NCBI RefSeq assembly: GCF_000378625.1
Contig: NZ_KB905161.1
Span: forward strand, 496,835-560,834
Direction: 5' to 3'
Length of the DNA stretch: 64,000 bases
DNA from: Colwellia piezophila ATCC BAA-637
GTDB taxonomy: Bacteria > Pseudomonadota > Gammaproteobacteria > Enterobacterales > Alteromonadaceae
A program made the position numbers and the translations under genes. Shown in pieces: positions 29,581-38,667 of the stretch. The notes beneath the pieces are model-generated. The model was not told the DNA's origin and searched no databases. It worked only from the letters and a program-made list of their open reading frames with translations. Positions within the stretch are counted from its first letter, which is position 1. Every line of letters begins with the position of its first letter.

Positions 29581-31032
29581 ATGCTGAATATTTCTTTAAA
29601 AAACACTCTCCCGCTACTTCTTACATTCATGTTGACTGCTTGTGCAAGCACCTCATTTAGTGATCTATTTAGTAATTATAATAAGCAAATGCATGGCGTA
29701 AAAAGTGCACAACAACGTGGCAACTTCGAACAAGCCCTGACATTAATTCCTCAGCGTGATAAGGGTAATGTTAGTTACAGTTTAAGCTTATTAGAAAAGG
29801 GCCGGTTAGAGTACTTAGCCAACCAACATGAACTAAGTAAACAAGACTTTGAGCTTGTTTATAAACAAGTACAACAAGCTGAGCAAGCGGCTAAAGTTCA
29901 GCTCAGTCGTGGCGTAGAAAACGTTGCGGCTGTGGTCAGTAACGATAACGCCATTCGCTATGACATCCCCTATTACGAACAAAGCATGTTACATAGTTAC
30001 CAAGCACTTAACTACTTAAGTCAAAATGATCTTTCTGGTGCCTTAGTTGAAATAAGGCGTGCTAATTTAGTACAAAACAAAGCATTAAAAGCGAATCAAC
30101 AAGCAATCTTTGACAGCCAAAAAAAAATGGCTCGCAAAGGAGTAAGCCCCGAAAGCTTAGCCAGTAAATATCCATCAATGAATACCGCCATTGGCGAGGT
30201 GAAAAATGGTTTTCAAAATGCCTACACCTTTTATTTATCCGGTGTACTCTATGAAGCAGCCGGACAAGCTAATGATGCTTATATAGATTATAAAAAAGCC
30301 TTAGAAATATACCCGCACAATGTCACGGTACAGCAAGATGTCTGGCGACTAGCTAACGTTCTAGGTATGGACAATGATATACAGCTATTTAAAAAACGCT
30401 TCTCCCAAGACATAGCTAAAGGTAACAGCCAAGGCAGTGCTAATAAACAAAGTCCAGCAGCAAGCGGGCAATTAGTTGTGCTAGTAGAACAAGGCATCAT
30501 CAACAGTAAGCAAGAAGTTTCCATCCACTTGCCTATATTTACCAGTCATGGTGACATGCGCTTTTATAGCCTTGCTTTACCGAGTTATCAAAATCGCTTG
30601 CGTCAATACTCAGGACTATCTTTAAGCTATCAAGGCAAGCACTATCAATCACAAGAAATTGTTCGCCTACAATCACTGGCCGCCAAGCAATTACAAGATG
30701 AAATGCCAGTAATTGTCACCCGACAAGTTGTTCGTATTATTGCCAAAGAAGAGATAAGAAAACAAATAAGCCGCAAAGGTGGTGATATCGGTAATATCTT
30801 AGCCGCTCTTTATAACGTTGCTTCAGAAAAAGCAGATACCCGCAGCTGGAGTACACTACCTGATAGCATACATATACTGCGTTTGGATTTTGCGCCCGGT
30901 AAACATGAAGTAGAAATGAACATTAATGGTAATAAGCGCACGGTAAACTTTGAAATATTTGAAGACAGGCAAACCTTAGTAAAATTAACGGCGATTGGCA
31001 ATTATACTCATTATCAGAGTTTGAATCTTTAA
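29581..31032 (+). CDS. Lipoprotein, COG3014-like, with repeat helices
   Basis: 483 residues. Lipobox LTAC at 18-21 with lipidated C21 and S/T residues after it, suggesting outer-membrane sorting. The N-terminal half is helical with TPR-like pairs (YSLSLLEKGRLEYLANQHELSKQDFELVYK; AYIDYKKALEIYPHNVTV), and the C-terminal half is beta-rich. Similar proteins precede YcfL and LpoB homologues in Vibrio and Shewanella, so it is likely part of the cell-wall or envelope set, but its role is not established. First gene of a four-gene plus-strand cluster. Confidence 0.75.
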   Translation: MLNISLKNTLPLLLTFMLTACASTSFSDLFSNYNKQMHGVKSAQQRGNFEQALTLIPQRDKGNVSYSLSLLEKGRLEYLANQHELSKQDFELVYKQVQQAEQAAKVQLSRGVENVAAVVSNDNAIRYDIPYYEQSMLHSYQALNYLSQNDLSGALVEIRRANLVQNKALKANQQAIFDSQKKMARKGVSPESLASKYPSMNTAIGEVKNGFQNAYTFYLSGVLYEAAGQANDAYIDYKKALEIYPHNVTVQQDVWRLANVLGMDNDIQLFKKRFSQDIAKGNSQGSANKQSPAASGQLVVLVEQGIINSKQEVSIHLPIFTSHGDMRFYSLALPSYQNRLRQYSGLSLSYQGKHYQSQEIVRLQSLAAKQLQDEMPVIVTRQVVRIIAKEEIRKQISRKGGDIGNILAALYNVASEKADTRSWSTLPDSIHILRLDFAPGKHEVEMNINGNKRTVNFEIFEDRQTLVKLTAIGNYTHYQSLNL

Positions 31033-31066
31033 CTGCGACGCCCAGTTAACACACGGAGTAATTAAA

Positions 31067-31534
31067 ATGACTACATCTATAGCTAAAATAATGACCAAAC
31101 GTTCCGCACTCTTAGTCGCTGCGTTGTCGGTCACCCTATTTATTAGTGCTTGTAAAAATGTACCACCGGTTACCTCCGGTGTTGGTAGTGATCAAATAGC
31201 CCCAGGGCAAAAATTCAGTAAACATTTACAGCTGCACAATCCAAAGTTGGCGAAGAAGCTTCATATTAGCGACATTCGCTCTCGAACCAACAATGACCTG
31301 CTTGAAGTTAACTTATCACTAACCAGTACCTACAAGAAAACCCTGCAGCTACAATATCAATTTACCTGGTTTGATAAAGACGGTTTTGTCCTTGAAGCGG
31401 GTAAAAGCCCATGGCAACCACTTGATTTACACGGCATGCAAACAGCAACAGTGCCAGGATTAGCGCCAACGACTACCGTTGCCTCGTTTAGTCTTTATGT
31501 TCGTGAAGTACCAGAGGAATTTTTTAAATTTTAG
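31067..31534 (+). CDS. YcfL-family lipoprotein
   Basis: 155 residues with lipobox ISAC and lipidated C29. The beta-rich body (RSRTNNDLLEVNLSLTSTYKKTLQLQYQFTWFDKDGFVLEAGKSPWQPLDLHGMQTATVPGLAP) fits DUF1425/YcfL. GGAG sits 8 nt before the ATG, which supports this start over the internal M9. In E. coli ycfL neighbours lpoB, as here. Function unknown. Confidence 0.8.
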   Translation: MTTSIAKIMTKRSALLVAALSVTLFISACKNVPPVTSGVGSDQIAPGQKFSKHLQLHNPKLAKKLHISDIRSRTNNDLLEVNLSLTSTYKKTLQLQYQFTWFDKDGFVLEAGKSPWQPLDLHGMQTATVPGLAPTTTVASFSLYVREVPEEFFKF

Positions 31535-31597
31535 TTGATAACAAATACACGATTTAGTAATACCTAATTAACATTACCAAAGTAAAAGGAAATACCA

Positions 31598-32200
31598 ATG
31601 AAAAAACTTATTATGATCACCAGTGTTGCACTAACACTAACGCTTGTTGCCGGTTGTACCAATAAATCAGTAGTACGTTATGGCGATGCAACAGAAGTTG
31701 AAACAACAGACATCAGCTTTGGCTCAACCGACTTACAAAAAGTTGCCGGCCAAATGACTGACTCATTATTACTTTCTCCAGTAGTCGGCACATTAACAGC
31801 CAACTCTCGTCCTATTATGTTTGTAGAAAGCATCAAAAACAAAACCAGTGAGCATATCGATACCGAATCAATTACTGACTCTATTTCGACTAAACTGCTG
31901 CGTTCAGGTAAATTTAGATTTGTCGATATGAGCCGTGTAGAAGCCGCACGTAAACAACTTGATTATCAACAAAACAGTGGCATGGTTGACACAGCTAAAG
32001 CCATGCAATTTGGTAAGCAAGTAGGCGCTCAATATATGCTTTATGGCAACTTAGCCAGCATTGTTAAGTCTAATAAAGACCAGACTGATGTTTATTACAA
32101 ATTCACCCTACGTTTAATGGATTTAGAAAGCGGCCTAGTAGAATGGGCTGACGAAACTGAAATTCGTAAAACCAAAGGTAAAGAATTCGTTAGCTGGTAG
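31598..32200 (+). CDS. lpoB: Penicillin-binding protein activator LpoB-like lipoprotein
   Basis: 200 residues with lipobox VAGC (C20). The core (SRPIMFVESIKNKTSEHIDTESITDSISTKLLRSGKFRFVDMSRVEAARKQLDYQ.., VGAQYMLYGNLASIV) matches LpoB, which crosses the periplasm from the outer membrane to activate PBP1B. The proline-rich linker of E. coli LpoB is short or absent. AAAGGAA lies 7 nt before the ATG. The neighbouring YcfL-like gene supports the assignment. Confidence 0.85.
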   Translation: MKKLIMITSVALTLTLVAGCTNKSVVRYGDATEVETTDISFGSTDLQKVAGQMTDSLLLSPVVGTLTANSRPIMFVESIKNKTSEHIDTESITDSISTKLLRSGKFRFVDMSRVEAARKQLDYQQNSGMVDTAKAMQFGKQVGAQYMLYGNLASIVKSNKDQTDVYYKFTLRLMDLESGLVEWADETEIRKTKGKEFVSW

Positions 32201-32234
32201 TAGCGATTACTAAATTGTTAACTAGGAAAGTATT

Positions 32235-32720
32235 ATGATGAAATCACTATTATTAACAAGCTTAACTCTGTTGATGTGCTTATTTAGTTATTCAGCCAAT
32301 GCCGACTACGACAGAAACAAAGCAGTAGCCGTTGAAAAGGTACTTTTTGGCACTGTTATTTCTGCCAGAAACGTTAGCCAAGAAGAGTTGGTTGAAGATA
32401 AAAACAGCGGTTGGAAAACCTTTGGTGGCGCGCTCATTGGCGGCGCCATTGGTAATCAATTTGGTGGTGGCAGTGGTAGAGACATTGCCACAGTCCTAGG
32501 CGCAGTTATTGGCGGTAAAATGGCCAACAATCGCAGCCAAGGTAAAACGGTAGTGATTCGCTTAGTCGAGCTAATGATTGAAGTAGAGTGCTCGGAGCAA
32601 CACTGTCAGCAATTCATGGTGATTCAAGATTATGATCAACAAATGGTCTTTCATCGCCAAGATGCAGTGAGAATGGTTTATCTAGCCAACGGTAATGTCA
32701 GAATAGATAAACAATTTTAA
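32235..32720 (+). CDS. Glycine-zipper exported protein
   Basis: 161 residues with a signal peptide (cleavage after SANA, residue 23). Residues 64-95 hold a glycine-zipper repeat (GGALIGGAIGNQFGGGSGRDIATVLGAVIGG) like the SlyB/17-kDa antigen region, able to insert in or across a membrane; a small beta domain follows. No lipobox cysteine at the processing site. Last gene of the lpoB cluster, ending where REPs begin. Confidence 0.75.
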   Translation: MMKSLLLTSLTLLMCLFSYSANADYDRNKAVAVEKVLFGTVISARNVSQEELVEDKNSGWKTFGGALIGGAIGNQFGGGSGRDIATVLGAVIGGKMANNRSQGKTVVIRLVELMIEVECSEQHCQQFMVIQDYDQQMVFHRQDAVRMVYLANGNVRIDKQF

Positions 32721-33033
32721 TCGAATAATCATGCGCGATTAAAATCCCGCCTACATTGCGCGGAGATCAAAAAAGCGGGATTAAAATCCCGCCTACATAT
32801 AACCGTACCCCCGTACTCGGGGATTTGTAACCGTAGGCGGGAATTTATTCGCGCATCTCTTAGGTATTTATTCGCGCATCTCTTAGGTATTTATTCGCGC
32901 ATCTCTTAGGAATTTGTTCGCGTTGAATTTATTTGCGCCTTCAAAGAATCGGGATTGAAATCCCTCCTACAAGTGCCCTATAACCGACATGCACCCAACC
33001 AAGCTTCCAATGACTCCCGATATTTCTTAGCGG

Positions 33034-33082
33034 ACGTAGCATGGATGCTACTTATTAGAGAATGCAGGACGCAGATTCTCCT
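33034..33082 (+). repeat. 49-bp double-hairpin element, copy 1
   Basis: First stem GTAGCAT-GG-ATGCTAC (33036-33051), then TTATTA, then a second stem GAGAAT..ATTCTC (33058-33080) with an AGGAC-containing loop, closing with CCT. The same 49-bp layout with a different first stem occurs at 43192-43240. Confidence 0.7.
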
Positions 33083-33179
33083 GAACTTATTCGCGCATCT
33101 CTTAGGTATTTATTCGCGTTGAATTTATTCACGCCTTCAAAAAAGCGCGATTAAAATCCCGCCTACAATCGATCAAAAT

Positions 33180-33199
33180 ACGTGATAAACATCACAATC
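33180..33199. repeat. 20-bp repeat with CRP-like palindrome, left
   Basis: ACGTGATAAACATCACAATC has one mismatch to 33851-33870 on the far side of the RAYT. Its core GTGA-N6-TCACA fits the CRP consensus except for the first T. It may be the edge of the mobile unit or a binding site. Confidence 0.5.
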
Positions 33200-33371
33200 A
33201 TCCTCGATTTAAATCCCCTCCATATACCCGTAATCCCATACTCGGGGATTTGTTACCGTAGGCGGGAATTTATTCGCGCCTACAATCGATCAAAACGCGC
33301 GATTAATATCCCGCCTACATAACAATTCCAATGTACTAAACTGATATAACGATTAAATAAATGGAATTATT

Positions 33372-33827
33372 ATGCGTCGCTCTCATCTTTTACGAAAAAG
33401 CAGAATATCTCAGCCTTTTCATTATTACGCGATAACTTGTATAACAAACAATAGAGAATGCCTTTTCACTGAGCTAGCAAGCGCACAACTCGTTATTCTT
33501 CAATTATTAAAGCTCGAAGATGAGCAGGCTATCAAAACTATCTGCTATACACTAATGCCAGATCACCTACATTGGCAGTTTCAATTATTAGAAAAATATT
33601 CTCTAGCAGAAGTAATTAAACGTATGAAAGGAAGAAGTGCACAAGCGATCAACATACAAAAAAATAAACAGGGTAAAGTATGGCAAGCTGATTATTACGA
33701 ACATCATATAAAGAATGAAGACGATCTAATTCATCAAGCAAGGTATATTGTTGCCAACCCCTTAAGAGCAGGCTTGGTTGACAATATTAGTGATTATGCC
33801 TTCTGGGATTGTATTTATTTAAAATAA
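33372..33827 (+). CDS. REP-associated tyrosine transposase (RAYT)
   Basis: 151 residues of the Y1 HUH transposase family. The HUH pair is H65-L-H67 in MPDHLHWQFQL. The attacking tyrosine is Y108 or Y109 in VWQADYYEHHI, and YIVANPLRAGLV is the hallmark RAYT C-terminal motif. The family nicks and joins single-stranded REP hairpins carrying a GTAG head; type-A REPs of exactly that form crowd both sides. It starts at an ATG shortly after a REP. No disruption is visible, so it may be active. A 5'-truncated copy lies at 42778-43042. Confidence 0.92.
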   Translation: MRRSHLLRKSRISQPFHYYAITCITNNRECLFTELASAQLVILQLLKLEDEQAIKTICYTLMPDHLHWQFQLLEKYSLAEVIKRMKGRSAQAINIQKNKQGKVWQADYYEHHIKNEDDLIHQARYIVANPLRAGLVDNISDYAFWDCIYLK

Positions 33828-33850
33828 ATAAATGATATATGCAGTGAAAC

Positions 33851-33870
33851 ACGTGATTAACATCACAATC
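33851..33870. repeat. 20-bp repeat with CRP-like palindrome, right
   Basis: ACGTGATTAACATCACAATC, 24 bp past the RAYT stop and matching the left repeat at 33180-33199 except one base. Confidence 0.5.
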
Positions 33871-33874
33871 AAAA

Positions 33875-34390
33875 CGCGCGAACAAGTTCCCGCCTACCGC
33901 ACCCTGCCCGCGTATACCATACGCGGTAATTTGTAACACCTCACACTTTCATGCGCAATAAAGTGTGATTAAATGACACTTTATTTCGCATAAAAATGTA
34001 GCGAACATCATTAACTAGCTCATTTAAGTATCTATTTCATTTATTATTGAATGACAGGAGAGTAACTGAAGAGATTGGAGAACGGTTACGTACAAAAAAT
34101 ATCTTATCAGAGAATGCATACGTGGCATGGATGCCACTTATCAGAGAATGCAGACGTTACCAACCAACGTCATTCCCAAAACTCCGTAGGCGGGAATTTA
34201 TTCGCGCATCTCTTACAAATTTATTCGCGTTGAATTTATTCACGCCTTCAAAGAATCGGGATTGAAATCCCTCCTACAAGTGCCCGTAAACCCCATACGC
34301 GGTAACTTGTTCGGGGAGTAACCGTAGGCGGGAATTTATTCGCGCATCTCTTAGGAATTTGTTCGCGCTTTAAAGGGGAGTTCATTCGCA
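33875..34390. repeat. Type-A REP cluster downstream of the RAYT gene
   Basis: Inverted REP at 33876-33897, GTGGCAT-GG-ATGCCAC hairpin at 34122-34137 (variant of the 49-bp element), a 50-bp segment ACCAACCAACGTCATTC.. at 34157 that recurs at 38493, type-A REPs at 34185-34206 and 34323-34344, and a GGGATTGAAATCCCTCCTAC palindrome at about 34259-34278. No gene seen up to 34544; open frames at 34047-34265 and 34248-34484 are repeat sequence. Confidence 0.75.
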
Positions 34391-34544
34391 CTTTGGACTT
34401 AACGGTTAATGCATTCATGGCATGTATACCACACCCTGCACTTTTATTGCGCATAAAAAGCCTTACAAAATGATTTATAAACAATAGACTATTAAATCAA
34501 AAAAGGTTATAAAATGATTTAAAGAAAACTAAGGTATAAATCAA

Positions 34545-35882
34545 ATGTATCATTGGGAAAGTAAAGGTTGGCCGTTATTTAAATATGATATCTCTCGTGT
34601 AACAGCAAGTTTAAATAAATATGCAAAAAAGGCTTACAGCATTGAAGGAGCGATATCTCAATTGTCTTCAACTGATCATGATGACGCCTATGTTCACATG
34701 TTAGTTGAAGAAGCTTTAAGTACCAGTGCTATTGAGGGGGAAAAGCTAAACAGGGAGGAAGTACGATCTTCTGTGGCTAGGTTTCTCGGTTTAAAAGAAC
34801 CTGAACGCGGTGGTTATTTTCCAAAAGAGAAAGGTATTGCCGCGATGCTTGTTGATGTTCGTAAAAGTGTCTCTATTCCAATGTCTAAATCTTTAGTTTG
34901 TCATTGGCATGACTTGCTCTTACATGGCAGCGAAGATTATTACGTGCATTCAATTATTAAGGGGGATTATAGAGATTCACCAATAAATGTTGTACGGGAA
35001 AATTTGTATGGTGATACAGAGACTATTTATAAAGCGCCTGCCGAAAATCGCAATGAAGTAGAACACGAAATGAATGCATTTTTCCAGTGGTATAACAATG
35101 ATGCTATTGCCTGTGAAGGTAGCCCTTTATCAGGTCCAATAAAGGCAGCTATAGCGCACTTATGGTTTGTCGCAATTCACCCATTTCAAGATGGCAATGG
35201 CCGTGTTGGTAGAGCTATTGCCGAGCACGCCTTATTTCAAGATTTTTCTCGTCCTCCACTTTTCAGTATTTCAATAGTGATCAACACAAATAGGATGGAA
35301 TATTACCAGCAGTTAAGAGGAACTAATTCGACATTAGTCGTGGATAATTGGGTGGCATGGTTCGTAGAGCTGGTCAATGAGTCGCAAACTAAGTCGCTTG
35401 AGTCTGTTGAATTTGTATTGAAAAAATCAAAATTTTGGGCTGTTTATGGAGACATCAAGTTAAACAGTCGCCAGGAAAAAGTAATGAATAAAATATTCTC
35501 TGTAGGTGCGGATGGCTTTGTTCGTGATGGTTTGACCAATGAAAAATATAGAGCAATCACAGGTGCTCCTCCCGCAACAGCAACTAGAGATTTAAAATCG
35601 CTAGTGAATAATGGTCTACTGATTCCGTCTGGCGCTGGTAAACGTGGACTGCGCTATTTTGTTAATTTCCCGCAAGAGCGTGAGTTGTTTGAACCTAAAA
35701 AGGCTCAGCCTTTAGTCGATGACGTAGCCTTAGCCAAGCTGATAAAAAAAATCGAACGTAATATTGATTACTTTAGAGGAGAGAAAAACCTTGGCTTGAA
35801 TAAGCTGATCGATGAATATACGGCTATTGCTCAAGGAAGTAATGATGCCGAAGCCAAACTGAAATCTATCCTATCCCCGTAG
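34545..35882 (+). CDS. Fic-family protein with N-terminal inhibitory helix and winged-helix tail
   Basis: 445 residues. The Fic core motif HPFQDGNGRVGR (212-223) is intact, so AMP or another nucleotide transfer to a target hydroxyl is plausible. The class II inhibitory motif (S/T)xxxE(G/N) is present as T60-SAI-E64-G65, a self-restrained form. The N-terminal WESKGWPLFKYD is typical of the DUF4172-Fic group. The C-terminal part (about 330-400) looks like a winged helix (YRAITGAPPATATRDLKSLVNNGLLIPSGAGKRGLRYF). The stop codon TAG is the GTAG head of a type-A REP and the last residues (SP) are also REP-derived, so the original tail may have been replaced. Target unknown. Confidence 0.88.
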   Translation: MYHWESKGWPLFKYDISRVTASLNKYAKKAYSIEGAISQLSSTDHDDAYVHMLVEEALSTSAIEGEKLNREEVRSSVARFLGLKEPERGGYFPKEKGIAAMLVDVRKSVSIPMSKSLVCHWHDLLLHGSEDYYVHSIIKGDYRDSPINVVRENLYGDTETIYKAPAENRNEVEHEMNAFFQWYNNDAIACEGSPLSGPIKAAIAHLWFVAIHPFQDGNGRVGRAIAEHALFQDFSRPPLFSISIVINTNRMEYYQQLRGTNSTLVVDNWVAWFVELVNESQTKSLESVEFVLKKSKFWAVYGDIKLNSRQEKVMNKIFSVGADGFVRDGLTNEKYRAITGAPPATATRDLKSLVNNGLLIPSGAGKRGLRYFVNFPQERELFEPKKAQPLVDDVALAKLIKKIERNIDYFRGEKNLGLNKLIDEYTAIAQGSNDAEAKLKSILSP

Positions 35883-35975
35883 GCGGGGACTTGTTCGCGC
35901 ATTTCTTAGGAATTTATTCGCGTTGAATTTATTCGCGCCTTCAAAGAATCGGGATTGAAATCCCTCCTACAATCA
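35878..35975. repeat. REP block at fic 3' end
   Basis: Type-A REP (GTAGGCGGGGACTTGTTCGC, from 35879) providing the fic stop, a tail unit, then an inverted GGGATTGAAATCCCTCCTAC palindrome ending 6 bp before the epimerase stop. The palindromes fill the whole gap between two convergent genes. Confidence 0.8.
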
Positions 35976-35977
35976 AG

Positions 35978-37930
35978 CTACTTAACTTTGGTGCTAGCCA
36001 CTTTCAATTCAATAACTTCAGCGGTTTTTGCTGGCTTTTGCTCTTTCTGTTGCCAAACCAAATCACAAATACCATCGGTAGGGTTAAAGCCTGTTGGTGC
36101 CTTAAGCAATATCTTACGAATTAATTCATGGTCAAATTCATGGCAGGCATTATCAAGCTCATTTAACACCGGCTCTAACTCATGCCAATCAAGCATTACT
36201 TCTTGTGCACACATAATACGTTCATGGCTAGTACCGGCAACGTTATCGCCAATAAGCAGCTCTTCATAAAGCTTTTCACCGGGTCTAAGGCCAGTACATT
36301 TTATTTCGATATCACCTTCAGGGTTACGTGCATCTTTAATTGAGAAACCACTCAGGTGAATAATTTTACTGGCCAAGTCGATAATTTTAACTGAATCGCC
36401 CATGTCTAACACAAAAACGTCACCGCCTTTACCCATAGCGCCCGCCTGAATTACTAACTGAGCAGCTTCAGGAATAGTCATAAAGTAACGAGTAATATCA
36501 GGGTGCGTTAACGTTACCGGACCACCGGCACGAATCTGCTTTCTAAACAATGGTACTACCGAGCCAGAAGAGCCTAAAACATTACCAAAACGCACCATGC
36601 AAAAACGAGTCGTATCTTGGGTTTTCGATAACGCTTGCAATATTAGCTCTGCCATACGTTTAGTAGTACCCATTATATTAGTAGGCCGTACCGCTTTATC
36701 AGTTGATATCAATACAAAGGTCTCTACCTTGGCATTAATGGCCGCGCGAGCGGTGGAATAGGTACCAAATATATTGTTCCTTACACCTTCAACAACATTA
36801 TGCTCAACTAAGGGCACATGTTTGTAGGCGGCTGTATGGTAAACCGTTTGCACAGCAAAACTTTTCATCACTGTTTCAATACGATTCACTCTTTGCACTG
36901 AGCCCATAAGCGGAAATATTTCTATCGCTAAGTCATGCTCTTGCTTAAATTCATTAAGCTCTTTATCAATGCTGTACAAAGCAAATTCTGATAGATCAAA
37001 CAATACCAGTTTAGTCGGCTTTAATTGCATGATTTGACGACACAACTCTGAGCCAATAGAGCCACCAGCACCAGTAACCATCACCACTTTACCGGCGATA
37101 TCGGCATTCATTAATTCAGGCTTAGGGGCAACAGCATCTCGCCCTAATAAATCTTCAACACCAACATCTTTAAATTCTTCAAGTTTAGTTTTTCCTTGCA
37201 CGAGATCAGCCATACCGGGAATAGTTAATACTTGCACGCCAAGTGACTCAACCTTACTCAATACTTCTTTGCGCCTTGCTCTTGAAGCACTTGGCATGGC
37301 CAATAATATTTTCTCTACGGTGTGAGCTTCAATAAGTGTGGGAATTTCCTGTGCAGAATACACCCGTAAACCTTGAATATTATGCCCTTGCAATGCTTTA
37401 TCATCATCAATAAAGGCAACCGCGTGATGTTCTGGCCCTTGAGTTAATGCCGTTGCTAGCTGCCTGCCTGCAGTGCCTGCACCATAAATAAGTACTGAAG
37501 CTTTTTTATGCCAGCGCTGATGAGCAATCAATAATCGAACAGACATCCTTGAGCCACCGATGAAAATAATACAAAGACACATGAAGATAAAGGGTACGGT
37601 TCTGGGAGCCCCGGTGGTTAGTATGAATAAAAAGATAACAAGCAACACGGCAGAAATAACGCTGCCCACAACGATAGCAGTGAGCGCTTGCACATTCATA
37701 TAGCGCAATACCGCCCGATAAAGGCCTAGCTTGACAAAAGCTAATAAGCTTAACGGTAAAACACCGGCAAAAACAAGCCAATAGTCTGGGTTAAAGAATG
37801 GCGAGAAACTTTCAAGGCGCATTAAAAAAGCTAACCAAAAAGCACTAAATAAAAACACAGAATCTATTAATAACGAAATGGCACGTTTATACGGGCGGGG
37901 TAAACTCAAAACAGACTTAATCAGAGACAC
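35978..37930 (-). CDS. Membrane-bound nucleotide-sugar 4,6-dehydratase (WbpM/CapD type)
   Basis: 650 residues. Four N-terminal membrane helices (about 17-37, 50-70, 84-105, 113-128), a first nucleotide-binding region (VLIYGAGTAGRQLA, 147-160), then the catalytic short-chain dehydrogenase domain with TGAGGSIGSEL (286-296), STDKAVRPTNIMGTTKR (409-425) and K424. WbpM relatives act on UDP-GlcNAc to make UDP-4-keto-6-deoxy-GlcNAc for QuiNAc, FucNAc or bacillosamine-type sugars. It is on the same strand as the polysaccharide operon but separated from it by the REP/hipBA zone. The exact sugar is inferred. Confidence 0.9.
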   Translation of the reverse strand: MSLIKSVLSLPRPYKRAISLLIDSVFLFSAFWLAFLMRLESFSPFFNPDYWLVFAGVLPLSLLAFVKLGLYRAVLRYMNVQALTAIVVGSVISAVLLVIFLFILTTGAPRTVPFIFMCLCIIFIGGSRMSVRLLIAHQRWHKKASVLIYGAGTAGRQLATALTQGPEHHAVAFIDDDKALQGHNIQGLRVYSAQEIPTLIEAHTVEKILLAMPSASRARRKEVLSKVESLGVQVLTIPGMADLVQGKTKLEEFKDVGVEDLLGRDAVAPKPELMNADIAGKVVMVTGAGGSIGSELCRQIMQLKPTKLVLFDLSEFALYSIDKELNEFKQEHDLAIEIFPLMGSVQRVNRIETVMKSFAVQTVYHTAAYKHVPLVEHNVVEGVRNNIFGTYSTARAAINAKVETFVLISTDKAVRPTNIMGTTKRMAELILQALSKTQDTTRFCMVRFGNVLGSSGSVVPLFRKQIRAGGPVTLTHPDITRYFMTIPEAAQLVIQAGAMGKGGDVFVLDMGDSVKIIDLASKIIHLSGFSIKDARNPEGDIEIKCTGLRPGEKLYEELLIGDNVAGTSHERIMCAQEVMLDWHELEPVLNELDNACHEFDHELIRKILLKAPTGFNPTDGICDLVWQQKEQKPAKTAEVIELKVASTKVK

Positions 37931-38161
37931 TTAGGAGATCCTTTTTCGGCAAGATAAAACTTTCCTTGATAAGTTGGGGATTATAACCTAAATAGAGGTG
38001 TTATTGTACATCTACACTGTTACTAACTTGTAAAAGCCAATGACATCAGGCCTTCATTTTCTATAGCCAATTATTGCTCAATCGAGGGTCTTGTTCTTAA
38101 ACAGTTTTCTCATTAAATTACGTGCCTATGCACCTTGCTCAGGAAGAAAATAAAAAAACCT

Positions 38162-38219
38162 GTAGGAGGGAATTTATTCCCGATCTCTTTTAAAAATCGC
38201 GGTTAAAACCGCTCCTACA
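38162..38219. repeat. Third-type GTAGGAG inverted pair
   Basis: GTAGGAGGGAATTTATTCCC (forward; perfect palindrome GGGAAT/ATTCCC) is joined to an inverted GTAGGAGCGGTTTTAACCGC unit. Same head as type B, but a different stem. Lies in the gap upstream of the dehydratase gene. The rest of 37931-38323 shows no gene. Confidence 0.7.
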
Positions 38220-38323
38220 AGTAATAATTCCAAATTAAATAATGGCTCCTGAGTTATCTACATAGCCATGTTAAATTAAATAACCATAGCTAAAAACTCA
38301 TAATTAATGAAAGGTGAATCATC

Positions 38324-38479
38324 TTACTCGGCTATTTCGATATCCGCTTGGGGGTACAAACCTTGATAACTGGCCTGTAGTGATTTTTTCGCCTGCTCAT
38401 CACCATGAACAATTTTTATATAACTAGGCTTATGGCGCATACGCCTGACAAAGTTAACTAAACCCGCTTGGTCAGCATG
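38324..38479 (-). pseudogene. Duplicated 3' end of the beta-CASP hydrolase gene
   Basis: 156 bp match 40847-41002, the last 52 codons of the metallo-hydrolase, with only about six differences and the frame and stop preserved (TAA here, TAG there). At 38480 the match ends abruptly and unrelated repeat sequence begins. It has no start and cannot encode a protein alone. It forms the left boundary of the segment carrying hipBA. Confidence 0.9.
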
Positions 38480-38489
38480 CAAACGCTAC

Positions 38490-38648
38490 CAACCAACGTC
38501 ATTCTCAAAACTCTGTAGGCGGAAATTTATTCGCGCATCACTTAGGAGTTTATTCGCGCTTTATTATTCACAAAAATAAACCCTGCGCGATTGAAATCCC
38601 GCCTACATCAACACTCCCCGTAGGCGGGAATTCATTCGCGCATCACTT
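38490..38648. repeat. Type-A REP cluster
   Basis: The 38493 segment ACCAACCAACGTCATTC.. matches 34157. A type-A REP at 38514-38536 follows, then an inverted/forward BIME (38589-38610 and 38620-38641). The BIME and its left flank TTATTCACAAAAA.AAACC match 43120-43190 near galU. Confidence 0.8.
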
Positions 38649-38667
38649 AGTAGTAGTCGTACCAAAA

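Larger units (their letters stand above)
32733..33320. repeat. Type-A REP cluster upstream of the RAYT gene
   Basis: Type-A REPs at 32733-32754, 32774-32796 and 32833-32854 are followed by three tail units of 23 bp (ATCTCTTAGGTATTTATTC GCGC). A different GGGATTGAAATCCCTCCTAC palindrome lies at about 32950-32971. A complete 49-bp double-hairpin element lies at 33034-33082, then more REPs at about 33150-33170, 33257-33278 and 33298-33319. The cluster abuts the transposase gene, as expected of a RAYT-REP locus. Confidence 0.8.

Noticed and set aside
32733..33320. Integron attC sites
   Set aside because: Imperfect palindromes of varied size suggested attC, but there are no GTTRRRY-type core sites, cassettes or intI; the GTAG head and RAYT explain them better.
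34047..34484. Two short open frames on opposite strands
   Set aside because: Both lie in REP and hairpin sequence; no coding character.
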